The notes beneath the pieces are model-generated. The model ran no database searches. It was not told the DNA's origin and was given only the letters and a program-made list of their open reading frames with translations. DNA of 64,000 nucleotides from Leptodontidium sp. MPI-SDFR-AT-0119 (Eukaryota > Ascomycota > Leotiomycetes > Helotiales > Leptodontidiaceae), in contig JAHLEZ010000012.1 of the NCBI GenBank assembly GCA_020726505.1, forward strand, positions 1,178,001 to 1,242,000, in the 5' to 3' direction. This document shows, one piece after another, positions 1 to 10,821 of this stretch. Made by a program: the position numbers and the translations under genes. Every line of letters begins with the position of its first letter. Position 1 is the stretch's first letter.

Positions 1-3000
1 TCTTATTAAAAGACAATAAATACTTAGAAGTTAGTTATTATATATATTTACTATATATATTATTACTTTAAAGCCCTATTAATTATTACTTTTAATAAAG
101 GTCCCTAGTTTATATTTAAGTTTTAGACTACCTTTAGTAAAATCCTCGGAACTAAGAAACAGTTATCTACTACTAATTACTTATAAACAAACGGCTAGAC
201 TAAAGTATATAACTAATACTTACAAAAACGACTTTAACCTTTCGTTACGTACTACTAAGACAATTAATTAAAGTACCTCCTTATTATAAACTACGCCCAG
301 ATGTTCCTCTTATACGATTCCCTAAGGGGACTCTTTTTATTTAAAGTAGTCTATAAATACACATCACACACGGATTAGGACTAGAAAATCGATTTACTAG
401 ACTTAGCTACTCCCGCTAATAAATTAAATACTTAATAAGTCATTAATTATACTTAACGTTATAAGAAAGTATAAGATATAGCTCAGTTGAACCTTATTGT
501 AGCTTAAGCTAAGATAACTAAGTCCTATAACGCCTCTCGCTACAATGTCGACTTTAATAAAGACAGCCTAGTTTAACTTAATATATACTATTTTAAAACA
601 CTCTGTTTATTTAAAAAGTTAAATATATTGACTAATAAATTATTTAGAGTACTTAAGAAGGTAAGACACTTATACTGCTTAGAATTACTAGTAAGTATAA
701 AGGTTTATAATGTCTTTCTAATTAGTAAGTTACGCCGAGACTTTAACGACCTCTTATTAAGTTAAGTGTAAGATGCCCCCTCGTCGATTAATATTATAAG
801 TAACGACAAGTAAGAACTAAAAGAAGTACTTACTTACTATAAAAAGGGCAAGACTCTGTCTTATTATATCACTTAGCTTAATTAAGACGTTAACTTAAAT
901 TAATATAATACCTTTAACTTTAAGTACACTCCGCATAAAATCAAGGATTTTCACCTTAATTACTCTAAGTAAATAAGACCCCCTACTAAGCTACTTAAAT
1001 AAATTAAAGTATAAGAGGATAGTATTAACGACTACGACGACTTTAATAGTAATAAGAAGATAAATTAACGCTTAAGGACGAGCTTTTTCTAGAGAGGAGG
1101 GTAATATAACGACTATTGCTATCTAGAGCCTTATTTCTACCGGCTCCACTTAGTACTGCCTAATTAGGACGTACTGAGATTACTATAATACTAAGTAAAC
1201 TAACCTCTTATATATAAACTTATTCTTTCCTTACCTTCTTTCCTCTATAATTATAGATTCTAAGTTAATACTTAATATCGTTATATATCCTATATTAATA
1301 TATAAGGCGTCAGTTATACGTGATTGCCGTCTTTCTAGGGCAAGCGTCACATAAGCTAGAGTTACTTCCTAAGTATAATAAATTACACAATGTCTTTTAT
1401 ATATCTTTATTAGAGTTATATTAATAAAGGCCTAACGAATTACTAGAGGTAATTTAACTTAATCTCGTAAACAGAGAAGAGATATAGTTAGTCGAGACTT
1501 TCTTAGACTAACAAGTGAGACGAGGAGAAGAATAGTACTTTATTAAGTAGGAAGGACTAAGACTAGCGTATAATTCTTAAGAACTAGAGAAAAACCTTAT
1601 AAACTTTTAAAAGGAGATTAATATATTAAAGGCGTAAAACGTTATTAAAAAGGCGGCGAAGCGTCGGCGAAGGGGATAATTAAGGCTCCTTGTTTCTCCT
1701 TATAAGGTCCTTAAGACAGGAGTCTAACTACTCTTTAAGCTTTTGCCGACTAATCGTTAAATAAGATGTAATATTACGTACCTTTTTACTTTTTCTTATA
1801 AGGTTTTATAATTATAAACGTATTATACTTTTTAACGTTATATACTTTTCTACTTTTACTTATAAGGTTTTATAGTTTTAAAAGTACATTTAAAGTCACA
1901 ATTTAAATAATAATACTTAAGGGAAAAGAGAGTTATATTACTTAGTTATATTATAAACCCTTTATTAATTACTTTCGCCGGTTAAGTATTAGTACTTTAC
2001 TAAAGATTCGCCTACTAAAAGAATTTTAGTAAGAAACTTAGAAGATTAAAGAATTAGAGTTTATTTCGTGGAGTAATAAGGCCCTTAGCCTCCGTAGTAA
2101 TAATGGCTTTAGTTACTAGAACCTTATTATTAGACTTAGGCGTAGACCTAGGAGTAGCGGAATAGATTTATTAAAGATCTTTCGCTAGAAGTTAATAGAC
2201 AATTTACTAGTGAATACTATAATGTACTCACAGATTGAAGTCCCGTAACCTTAGTAATTAATCGCTCGTTAATATCCGTTAAAGTAGTAAAACCCTCCTT
2301 TAAGGCAATTAGTACGCCAGAGTATAACTAATTAATAGCCGACGAAAGGCTAACGCTTAATTCTTTTATAAATAAGACTACTAGCTTTTATAGAAACTTT
2401 AAGGCTTTAGTATTAATAACTTTATTAACGTGTGTGCCACAGCGCTTATTAAAGTCGAACGTAGCTTAAGTAGTATCGAGGTTAACTTAAGAGATCTAAT
2501 TCTTATAAAATCCGGTAGTAGCTTTCTTTAGTTAAGTAAGGGACTCCTTTAATCTCGCTAGGACCTCGCTAGTTATTAACCTATATCTCGCCGGCTAAAA
2601 GAAAATTTGACTTACGGGCTTATAAGACTTCGCCTTTTAGTAATAATCGACATACTTCTTAGTAATTAAGGTGATATTAATAAAATATATAAGGTCAGGA
2701 AACTGCGAGATTTCGCCGGCGTAACGTAAGCAAGGGACATCGCGGGTATTGAGGTAGTTGATTTTACTACGTCTACTTGACTTAATACAAGTATCTTTGA
2801 AGCTATTAAGTAAGGAACGCTCGATTCGGACGTTATCCTCGTTCTCCTCAACTTCGTTATCGCCGTTGTCATCTTTAGGGGCTCGGGCGGACCGCCGACG
2901 TTTACTTAGAGGCTCGCTAGCTGTTGGGATAGCCTTAGCTGAGGGGCATTCTCTTACTCTGACAGCTTCCAAAGATAGTCGTCTCTCCTGGCCGAGATGA

Positions 3001-3720
3001 AGCTTAGTTTCATACCTTGCCTCCTGGTTTCGTACGAGTAATGCTTATACGAGCTACGGGGTTTGGTACTTGATGTATTTAAGGTAGCTTTCCCTTTTGT
3101 ACGAAAGGGATACACGGAATATACTTAATCAAACTTCACTTGTTGTATTCTTTGTCACCCTGATATCAGGTATCGAACCTTGGTTAGATACTAACACTAG
3201 CGTTGACTAAGGTAAACGATAGAGATAGAGCTCCGGCAGAACTAGAGTCTCTAGCCTTCTTGCGCTTGCTGGGAGTTGCTAAGATCGCCAGTTAGACCCT
3301 TATTAAAGGCAAGACATCTCTAGATCGAAGAAGGGGGATATGACTTACCTTTAGTTATATTGACGTTATTATTTAATTTAGAAGGTTAAGAGAGTTAAGA
3401 AGAATATATACGGAAAGTTAGGCAGTAACCGCCACTAGCGTCTACTTACCCCACATTACTTCTTCCTTAGAATTCACCTTTAAGCTAAGCGTACAAGTTT
3501 AGGCTCGCTAGCGAATCGTCGGGGAAACTCCGGCTATCGTCACTTTTTCACCCTTACTTTTGGGGACAAAAGTACGCAAGAGGGGAGATATTGTAATAGC
3601 ACGTGTCCTAGCGCTTACTCCCTATATATATACGTGTAGAGTGGGGAAGAGATAACCTTCCCTCCTTAGCAATTAGCTTCTATATTATATAGTATCACTA
3701 GTTATTATTCAGTGCCTCTC
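1..3720 (-). mobile_element. RIP-degraded AT-rich repeat, probable LTR retroelement remnant
   Basis: The segment is strongly AT-rich, almost devoid of CpA and TpG and full of TpA, the signature of repeat-induced point mutation. Composition changes to normal near 3720. No long reading frame survives. The longest minus-strand frame (2972-2637, 111 codons) has a basic and acidic low-complexity N-terminus and no recognised domain. Reading the minus strand, 3720-3150 is non-coding and precedes that frame, as an LTR and leader would precede gag, but I could not delimit an LTR pair because the element runs off the left edge. Family assignment is an inference; RIP is directly visible. Confidence 0.6.
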
Positions 3721-3765
3721 TAGCTATTCTATTGTGGCAAAGTCACCTCAGCGTGCTAGTGATCA

Positions 3766-4057
3766 TTACACCATCGTACGGTCGGAATCGCATTTTGCAG
3801 CGAGAACATCCCAGGTGAAGGTGGAGGCGATGTTGGAAAAGCCGAAATCAAGGTTATAGAGTAAAGTCGTTTGCAAGTCGACAGAAGCTGCATGATCGCA
3901 TCTTGGTTGATAGAGATCTATGAGAATAAGTTGAGGTTCTCGCACAGGATTGTTGCCGAAGACAACGAACTTGTTCGACAATGATGTGGAGAATCTCATC
4001 ACTAAGTCTCAGGAGGTGAGACTGATGTTTTCCCTTGAGGACAGTAGACTGGCCCAT
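3766..4057 (-). pseudogene. possible F-box protein relic beside the RIP repeat
   Basis: From an ATG at 4057 the minus strand encodes LLRLSDEILHIIVEQV, which resembles the start of fungal F-box domains. The frame then ends at 3854. A second frame farther along contains STCKRLYSITL, resembling the typical F-box continuation, so at least one frameshift separates the two. The relic stops where the AT-rich repeat begins, as if truncated by it. The match is short and recalled from family knowledge, so the call is tentative. Confidence 0.3.
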
Positions 4058-4895
4058 GTTCTGAGACCTCTTTGAAAGATCTTGATGTAGGTTATCTTGT
4101 TAGGGTAAGCCTGCCAAGGCTTTTTTGTTTTTTGAAGAAGCTTAACTGGCGCAGGCTGTTTTAGTTTTAGTAACTCTTTCCAAACAGACTGTCGGGACTA
4201 ACACTTATTATACAAATGAGATGTGTAGGACTACACACAGCAATAGTTAGGACAATACGCAATTCAAACCCCAACAAAACATGAAGTTGAAGATCGCAAC
4301 ACGTGATACAATCAAGCATTTAAAGAGAAGAAATTCTAGAACGGCCGGCTAATTACGATCCTTGCAATCTGACAAGGAAGGTAATCCGGTGTCGGGTGCT
4401 CACATGCCGCTGAGTGTGGGTGCGTGAGAGTGTGGGTGGTGTGGTGTGGACGTGGGACAGAGGATGACGATGTTGGACGCAGGCGGTGACTTCACCGATG
4501 ATGACAACTCATCTGTTTGTCTTGCCGTCTTGCCTTTACAGTGGAATTGGCCTCTGCCAGCCCTAGTGAAGCAATAGGAGACGTCTCCTTTACAACTAAA
4601 ATAGAAGAGCTGCGGCGCAATAACCGCGCGTGAAAGAATCTAGATTTAGTGATCGCCTGTCGCATCGGGATCCACAGATCAGGAATATATGGGGCCAAGG
4701 GCAGTCTTTGACCGCTAGTAGCCGGAGTATCTCCGAATTGAAATCAAAGGTGAAAAGCCCAGCACATTCGCAGCATCACATCACCTTCGAATAACCTCAC
4801 ACAAACCTCGACTTCCTCCCTCCCCCTCCTTGGACATGCTTCAACATTGACCACCGCCGACTTGCACCCGCAAGTCAACCACCCAACTGCGAATC
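4058..4895. other. intergenic, upstream of the 618-aa gene
   Basis: No supported gene. Just before the ATG at 4896 is a pyrimidine-rich stretch (about 4805-4835), common in fungal promoters. Confidence 0.5.
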
Positions 4896-6752
4896 ATGGA
4901 CGAAGCAAGCAAGTTAGTTGGGGAGCTTCAGCAGAAGCTGTCGGAGCTCGATCTGAAGGTGTGGAAATACCGGCAAGACATGGCGGCCGAGTTCGAGAAG
5001 TATGCGGAGGACCTTCTGCGCGACGTGCCCAAGGACGTGTCGGAGACGGTCTCAAAGACAATGGCCGAGGCAATGAAGAGCTGCACGGCTTTGTATCCTA
5101 CGAAAAAGACGGGAACGGTTGAGTCAAGCGCGACAGGCACCAGCACACTGGAAAATGGCGTCGGTGGTGGTGCATTCTCACAAACTCAAACTCTCCCCAT
5201 TCCCACCCCTCTTCGAAGACCAGAAGAGGACATGGAGGGCAGTCCGCGCAGTCCCCACGAACGCGAGAAGGAGTTCCAAGGCGTATTTACTCCCAGCTAC
5301 CTCCCACTTCTCGACAGCACCAGTCGCAACGAGCGCAGATCAAGTCGCGACTACAACCCCACAACCCCGCCACTAGGCTTCAAAGGCAAGGAGAGAGAGG
5401 ATGAGCCATTGCAAGTTGACGCCAGTACGGATACCAGATCATTGATGAATACCCCCGAGGCCAACCGTCCACCAACTCCACAGCGAAAGAATACAGACGA
5501 GTGGTCTATTGGATCAGATCATAGTGATGGAATTCGACGCCGTAGTGCCCTTCGAAGATCCTCGACTGCCTCGAATAAAGACAAGGGAAGCCCGCGCAGA
5601 GTCCGGTTTGAGTTTGCTGGCGTGGAGGTACTTCCAACATCTTCACCGCAGCCGGAATCGACATTGAGCGGTGACGGTCCAACAAGTCTATTAAGCGATG
5701 AGGAGGATGAGGAAGCAGGATCTGAGATGATCGAGGATGTTGAGAAGCCTGCACCAAAGAGAATATCTTCTTCGCAGGCCCTGAGAAATCTATCTCGGGC
5801 TCCACTGGTGGATGATGGTACGCAATGGACCACAGTTTCTGCGCCTCCAGATGGATCGGCTTCTGTGGTTACAGCAAATGGTATCTCTGAAGGCTCGTCG
5901 AGTGAAGATCTGTACGCTGACAATGGGGTATCGCAATTGAGTCTGGGAACCACCCCCAACGGAAATGGTACTGTTGCCGAGATCAGCCCAGAGGCCGCTA
6001 CAGGCACCAATAAGGACTCCCAAGATCGCCTGGAGACATTGTCAGAGGACGATGAGGATATGCTTGATATGCCTCCCCTCAGACGTCACGGTGCATCACA
6101 AGCCGCCAGTATGCTCTCGCCAGCCAATCCCCCTTGTATCGACGACAATAAATCACCCACCTCTACAACCCGACCAAGCAAAGCCTGGCAAGGCATCGAC
6201 AACTTTGGAGTTGGAGGGGAGCTGAAATTTAGCGACGTCAAGTTTGACAAGGATGAAGACGACGATCTCTTCCACTTCGACGAGACTCTTGAGTCCAGTG
6301 GCATTCCTCCAACCGGTACCGAGAGTCCCCCAGAAGACCTCGACGATGAAGAGCGCGATTCATTCGACACCGACTCCCCCATCCGCCCCATCGAACACCG
6401 AGAAATATCATTGAACAAATACGGCTATGCCAGCTCTCCTGCACGACCAATCATCAGATCATCGCAAATTCCCATCGACGAAGCTCCTGTTGCTGGCGCT
6501 GTTGGATCCTACAGAGGTCATCCCTTCAGCATGCCAATCGTCAGCCCAGATGTTCATGCTCAGGCCGCATCTATTGGACCACTCAGCTCCTTCGTTGGCA
6601 GCGTGAATGGCCGAAGTGGTTTAGACGAGAGCAATGCTCAGAGTTTCCGAGCTAGTGTTGGCAGTTTCTCCGGCACACCACGAAGCATGAGCGAGAGATT
6701 CATGATGGAGCAAATGATGGACGCTGAGAAGTCCGAATCTCGAAGAAGATGA
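4896..6752 (+). CDS. conserved-looking hypothetical protein, 618 aa, coiled coil plus disordered acidic region
   Basis: A single uninterrupted exon of 618 codons. I do not recognise the family. Residues about 1-65 are charged and heptad-like, with evenly spaced Leu/Val, and probably form a coiled coil. The rest is rich in Ser, Pro, Asp and Glu with several acidic runs (for example DEEDEE near 270 and DEDDD near 455) and many SP/TP dipeptides, so it is probably disordered and phosphorylated. The C-terminus is basic and ends in SRRR. No signal peptide or membrane segment is visible. The ATG at 4896 is chosen because it opens the coiled coil and follows a pyrimidine-rich leader. Codon use is GC-biased and unlike the decayed genes to the right, which supports a functional gene. 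A cytoskeletal or cell-cycle scaffold role would be a guess. Confidence 0.8.
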   Translation: MDEASKLVGELQQKLSELDLKVWKYRQDMAAEFEKYAEDLLRDVPKDVSETVSKTMAEAMKSCTALYPTKKTGTVESSATGTSTLENGVGGGAFSQTQTLPIPTPLRRPEEDMEGSPRSPHEREKEFQGVFTPSYLPLLDSTSRNERRSSRDYNPTTPPLGFKGKEREDEPLQVDASTDTRSLMNTPEANRPPTPQRKNTDEWSIGSDHSDGIRRRSALRRSSTASNKDKGSPRRVRFEFAGVEVLPTSSPQPESTLSGDGPTSLLSDEEDEEAGSEMIEDVEKPAPKRISSSQALRNLSRAPLVDDGTQWTTVSAPPDGSASVVTANGISEGSSSEDLYADNGVSQLSLGTTPNGNGTVAEISPEAATGTNKDSQDRLETLSEDDEDMLDMPPLRRHGASQAASMLSPANPPCIDDNKSPTSTTRPSKAWQGIDNFGVGGELKFSDVKFDKDEDDDLFHFDETLESSGIPPTGTESPPEDLDDEERDSFDTDSPIRPIEHREISLNKYGYASSPARPIIRSSQIPIDEAPVAGAVGSYRGHPFSMPIVSPDVHAQAASIGPLSSFVGSVNGRSGLDESNAQSFRASVGSFSGTPRSMSERFMMEQMMDAEKSESRRR

Positions 6753-7702
6753 GTTAGCTACCATCTGCTTGACACATTACCTTGCACGACACATTTTCGC
6801 TCGCTACATCTTCTCAGCCACACACATTTAGGAACTCATCGAAAGTCCAGTTTATCTGATTGGCAACTTGTGCACTTGTATTTATTTGTATTGCATAGTT
6901 ATGGCGTTTGGAGAGGAGCAGATTCCCTGATGAACACGGGAATTTTTTTATTTTTTTATTAAAGGGTGGAGGCAGATATCTGAATCTTGGCGAGATTTCC
7001 TTGCTTGCTTGCCTGCTTGGTCGCTTGCTTGCGAGCTCATATCGTTGATGAATGGATCGGGGGAGAGATGAAGGGATGATTCATCGGATGGGATAATGCA
7101 TGAGATGCTTATGAGGCTGAGAGCCATGGATTGTATTCGAAGAAACCAATTACATAGGCAATGGAACTGAAACTAAGCCATCCTTTCTCTCTCTCTTCTT
7201 CATATTATCTTGATGAACTACCTTCCTTACTTCCATATTTTGCTTGCATTCGCGTCATGCACTAGACGCTTATGGGTAGCCGTCCAGCAGAAGTTGCCCA
7301 GGGTCATAGATGCTCATGAGGAAGGTACTGTACCTAAGAGTTCTCATAGGCTTCCTGGCATGCTCTTCTGGGAATATCATTCACTAATCCATATCTATTC
7401 AAAGCCAGGGCTGCAGATAAAGAAGTGTGTTTGCTGTCTGCGGCCGTCTGCTGGCCGGTGTTGAGTTCATCAAGTCCAATGCTGATATAGATGATGTTGT
7501 GTCGGTCGATATTTTATTGAGTGGCATTGGGCTAGTGGCGGCTCGGAAACAGCATTAATTGAGGCTTCCTACAACTCAATCTGACAGCTATATAGAAATA
7601 GATTTAGACAGGATATTCCCCAATGATTAGATAGACCTTTGTAGCCGTCCTCATGAAATCTCGTAAATCGTATCATATAGGTTGTTACTCTTCCCTGCCA
7701 AA
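6753..7702. other. intergenic, 3' region of the 618-aa gene
   Basis: Holds a T-rich run near 6945-6960 and a short CTTG-type simple repeat near 7000-7035. No gene is supported. Confidence 0.5.
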
Positions 7703-10377
7703 TCAAGCTTCAAGTGAAGCATAGGTCTCAAGCATCTTCTTGATTTCGGTATTACCCTTAATCTCAGCCGCCGCAATCGCACTCCCATATCTTCCAACAA
7801 TACACTTCTTGTTGACAATCGCCCCAGCATGAAGCAAGAATTGCACAACATCCTTGTTGTCACCAAAAGCTGATGCTGCAGTAAGAGCACTGCCGTACTC
7901 CCCAGTCAAAAGCGGTAGATTGGCGTTCGTTTTCGCTTCGTCAACGAGGTATTGGACAATATCTATCTTACCCCAGTATGCTGCAGCAGCGAGTGCACTG
8001 CCATACCATCCGAGACGGAGCTGTAAATTAACCTCTGCCCTATGCTCAATCAGTGATTTTACTACTTCCATGTTACCCCAAGCCGCAGCTGCTGCCAGGA
8101 CACTACCATATCCACCACCCTGGAGATGCTCGTTCACATTTGCCCCTCTGGCGATGAGATGTTTGCAAAGTGGTACCGATCCCGAAATTGCAGCCAGTTG
8201 AAGTTGTGAATAGCCATTCGAATTCCGGATATTGACGTCTGTCCATTCGTTATCATCCCAGTGCGATAATACGTTGGAGAATCCAAAAGCACAGATTGTA
8301 AATGTGGTCATTGAGGAGGGTTCTATGGCAGTACTGAAGAACGAGCTCTTCGGTCAACCCTTCTATGGGTTGGACCTCGCCGTTTGGGTCTTCTTGTGAG
8401 ACTGCTAGCAAGAGCTCCTTAGTCGAGAGAAGAGTGCAGGAACACATAGCCCACTTGAATGCTCGCTCTGCGACTTGCTTTTCCCTTGTCCCCATTTCGT
8501 CGAATATCACCTTTTACGTAGCGGGGAGATCTGGAGGAAGTTCTCCTAACCTCTTCCGAATTTCTTTTGGTTCCTTCAATTTCGATATTTGCTTCATCTG
8601 CAATTTCGTCCATTGAAACCTTTTCGTCTGTTAGTATTGAGGAATTTTAGTAGCGTAGACGGGAGCGGCCCAAACCTACATTCCCTGGCTAGTCTCTTGA
8701 AGTTTATTGACAATTTCGTCATGAAGCTCCTGGGATAGTCCCTTCAAGTTCTGACTTTTACCAATTTCGCTTCTGACGAATGTGGAGATATCATCTTCGT
8801 TATCTTCCGCACGTATTGCTACGTTTGTTTTGTCTTGGAGCCTTTTCTGGATATCGTTGTTTGGTCGACTTGAGACAATATCTTCGTCGGTTTTTTAGCT
8901 TTGGACGAAATGTAGATAAGACTTGTTATGAGGCCGTCTCGACTATCCTCATGGCATTCATCCAAAGCATCCAATACAAACGTTGTCTCATGATGTTCCT
9001 CAACTAGTTGGAGGAGAAGTCCTTCGCAATCCTTTTCTGTCGGTTCTGAATTGAACCTAGTATTCCGATAATATGTCTCTAGGGGGGCCTTCACAGTGGT
9101 TGACAGCTGCTTGACAAAACTGCGGAGTATCGATAAATGCTCTCGACGCTCAGGATCCGTCCGATTACAGTAGAAAAATGCCAAAGCTCCCGGGGAAGAA
9201 CTCCCTCTCGGTGTAACATCATCAATCACTCGGGAAGCTAGATATGTTTTCCCGGTTCCAACTAAATCACTAGTTCAGAAAAAGTTCTGGGCCAGAATAG
9301 TAGAAGTTCTCAACTCACCTGTTCCGTAAAGCCAAAGAATGGTGGAAGTGCTCTCCTTCCGCCAGCATTTATAATGACCATGCCTGAGAAGCCATTCGCA
9401 TGTGTTTTTTGTTCGCGTTTTTGTGATAGCTGAATGAATTACTGCAGGCTTGAGTGGTGAGATCCATTCAAGCATTTAAAGCTGCTCGATTTCGGTGAGC
9501 TGCTCAAGAATATGAGAAACATTCTCGTCAATACGGACGATTGGCTTCTGGAGATCATTGAGCAACAAAAGGATGGCAGTATCAGCTGCCTGACTCCTCG
9601 CACGCTCACAATTCGAGACTTCGAAATCAACTTTTGGTTCCAAGTCTTGACACTTCTTGATCAGATCGGACACCTCAGTCGGTTTCCAGAGTGGCTCCCA
9701 ACCTCGGGTTACAGTATTTTTAGGAAACAAATGGTTGGCAACCGCAATTAGGCGCAGAATGGCGGCATAGAGCTCGACTAACCTGTCGTTTAGATTATCC
9801 AGAGCTGGTTGCTTTATCGCTTCGGGCTTGTAGAGACTTTCGTAAATTGTACAACGATTGGTCAGATATGTAATCATTTCCGTGCAAACGAGCAGTGCAC
9901 CCATCTGCTCCATACCGGCAGTGGCCACCTTAGCAGTTTTTAGTAACGCTTCACGCTGAGGGAATGAAAGATTTGGCAAGATACCTGAAGCAACAATCTA
10001 ACTCCTGCCCAAGGCAGAGCAGCATGAACTGGGTCAAAGCTCACGGCAATATCACCAAAGTCTTTGAATTTGACCAACCAAGATACTACCCTCTCAGCAA
10101 CATCTTTAAGGACTATTTCCCTCTCGAGAAATTTGAATTTGTAAGTCTTCTCTTCACATTCAACTTGCTTCTCCTTGGTCAAAACCACCATATGTTTAAT
10201 CTGATCTTTAAAAGACTTCTGCTGTTGGCCTATCGAAGCCTTAATCTTCTCGATCTCTGCTCTATACGGGTCAGAGAGTAGCGGCAGTGCTTTGGCCCAG
10301 AGATCCTGAGCTGGTCTGTACATCGGAGGGTTTCCAGTCGGAGGTGATGTGCGTCTGGGTGGAGATGGTAATGTGTA
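7703..10377 (-). pseudogene. NACHT-ankyrin NLR, 3' (major) part, separated from its 5' exon by a transposon
   Basis: Inferred exons on the minus strand are 10377-9985, 9928-9319, 9261-8680 and 8619-7703. In order they encode a DUF7708-like N-terminal domain (WLVKFKDFGDIAVSFDP, then a PWAGVRLLLQ motif), a helical linker, a NACHT domain with Walker A GTVGTGKT across the third exon junction and Walker-B-like FVLDALDECH, a winged-helix-like segment, and about four ankyrin repeats with the YGSAL signature. Proteins of this kind act as intracellular immune or self/non-self receptors. Lesions: TAA at 9478-9476, probably from CAA; a 1-nt deletion near 8880 that shifts frame inside NACHT (exon phases balance only if one base is restored); TAA at 8516-8514; and a frame change with apparent loss of sequence near 8250-8310 before the ankyrins. 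The 5' end is cut by a transposon at the TA 10376-10377. The gene is non-functional in this genome. Confidence 0.85.
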
Positions 10378-10403
10378 CAGTCGGACCGCCTCAAAACCGA
10401 CAA
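10378..10403 (+). repeat. left terminal inverted repeat of the 4.5-kb element
   Basis: 26 bp, identical in reverse complement to 14879-14904; preceded by the target TA. Confidence 0.9.
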
Positions 10404-10520
10404 AAATTTAAACTTTAAAAAAGTGGAGATATTTTCTTATAAGATACTACGTTTATATATTTAAAGCCATTTAGCCTCTTAGCTTTTTTTATTTTACTAT
10501 ATAATTAAAAAGTTATATCC

Positions 10521-10660
10521 AAATATAAAATAAAAAAACGACATTTCAAAAAAAATGATCCCTTTTTCTTGGCGACGATATAACTTTATAAAACTAAGCC
10601 CGATTTGGATAAAAGTGGGTCCGTTAGAAAGCTAGCAATTAGACGTATAAGATGGATTAG
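10521..10660 (+). repeat. subterminal direct repeat, left copy
   Basis: Shares ordered blocks with 14708-14850 in the same orientation: AAATATAAAATAAAAA, then AAAAAAAATGATCCC, then AAAAGTGGGTCC, then GCTAGCAATT. Because it is direct rather than inverted, it is not part of the TIR. Confidence 0.75.
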
Positions 10661-10821
10661 ATAGTTCTTTAAAATGTGGAGGTTTAATAATATATTATTA
10701 TTGAAGTTCCTTAGCTTCATAATTAAGCGAGCTGAAATATCTTTAACTTTCAACGTCAACTCTACCTAATATTACTACTACTACACCGGCTATTTCAACC
10801 ACCACTCTCACAACACTTATT

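Noticed and set aside
3160..3185. tRNA-like GGTTCGATACC box on the minus strand
   Set aside because: No cloverleaf can be built around it; more likely part of the retroelement's non-coding region.
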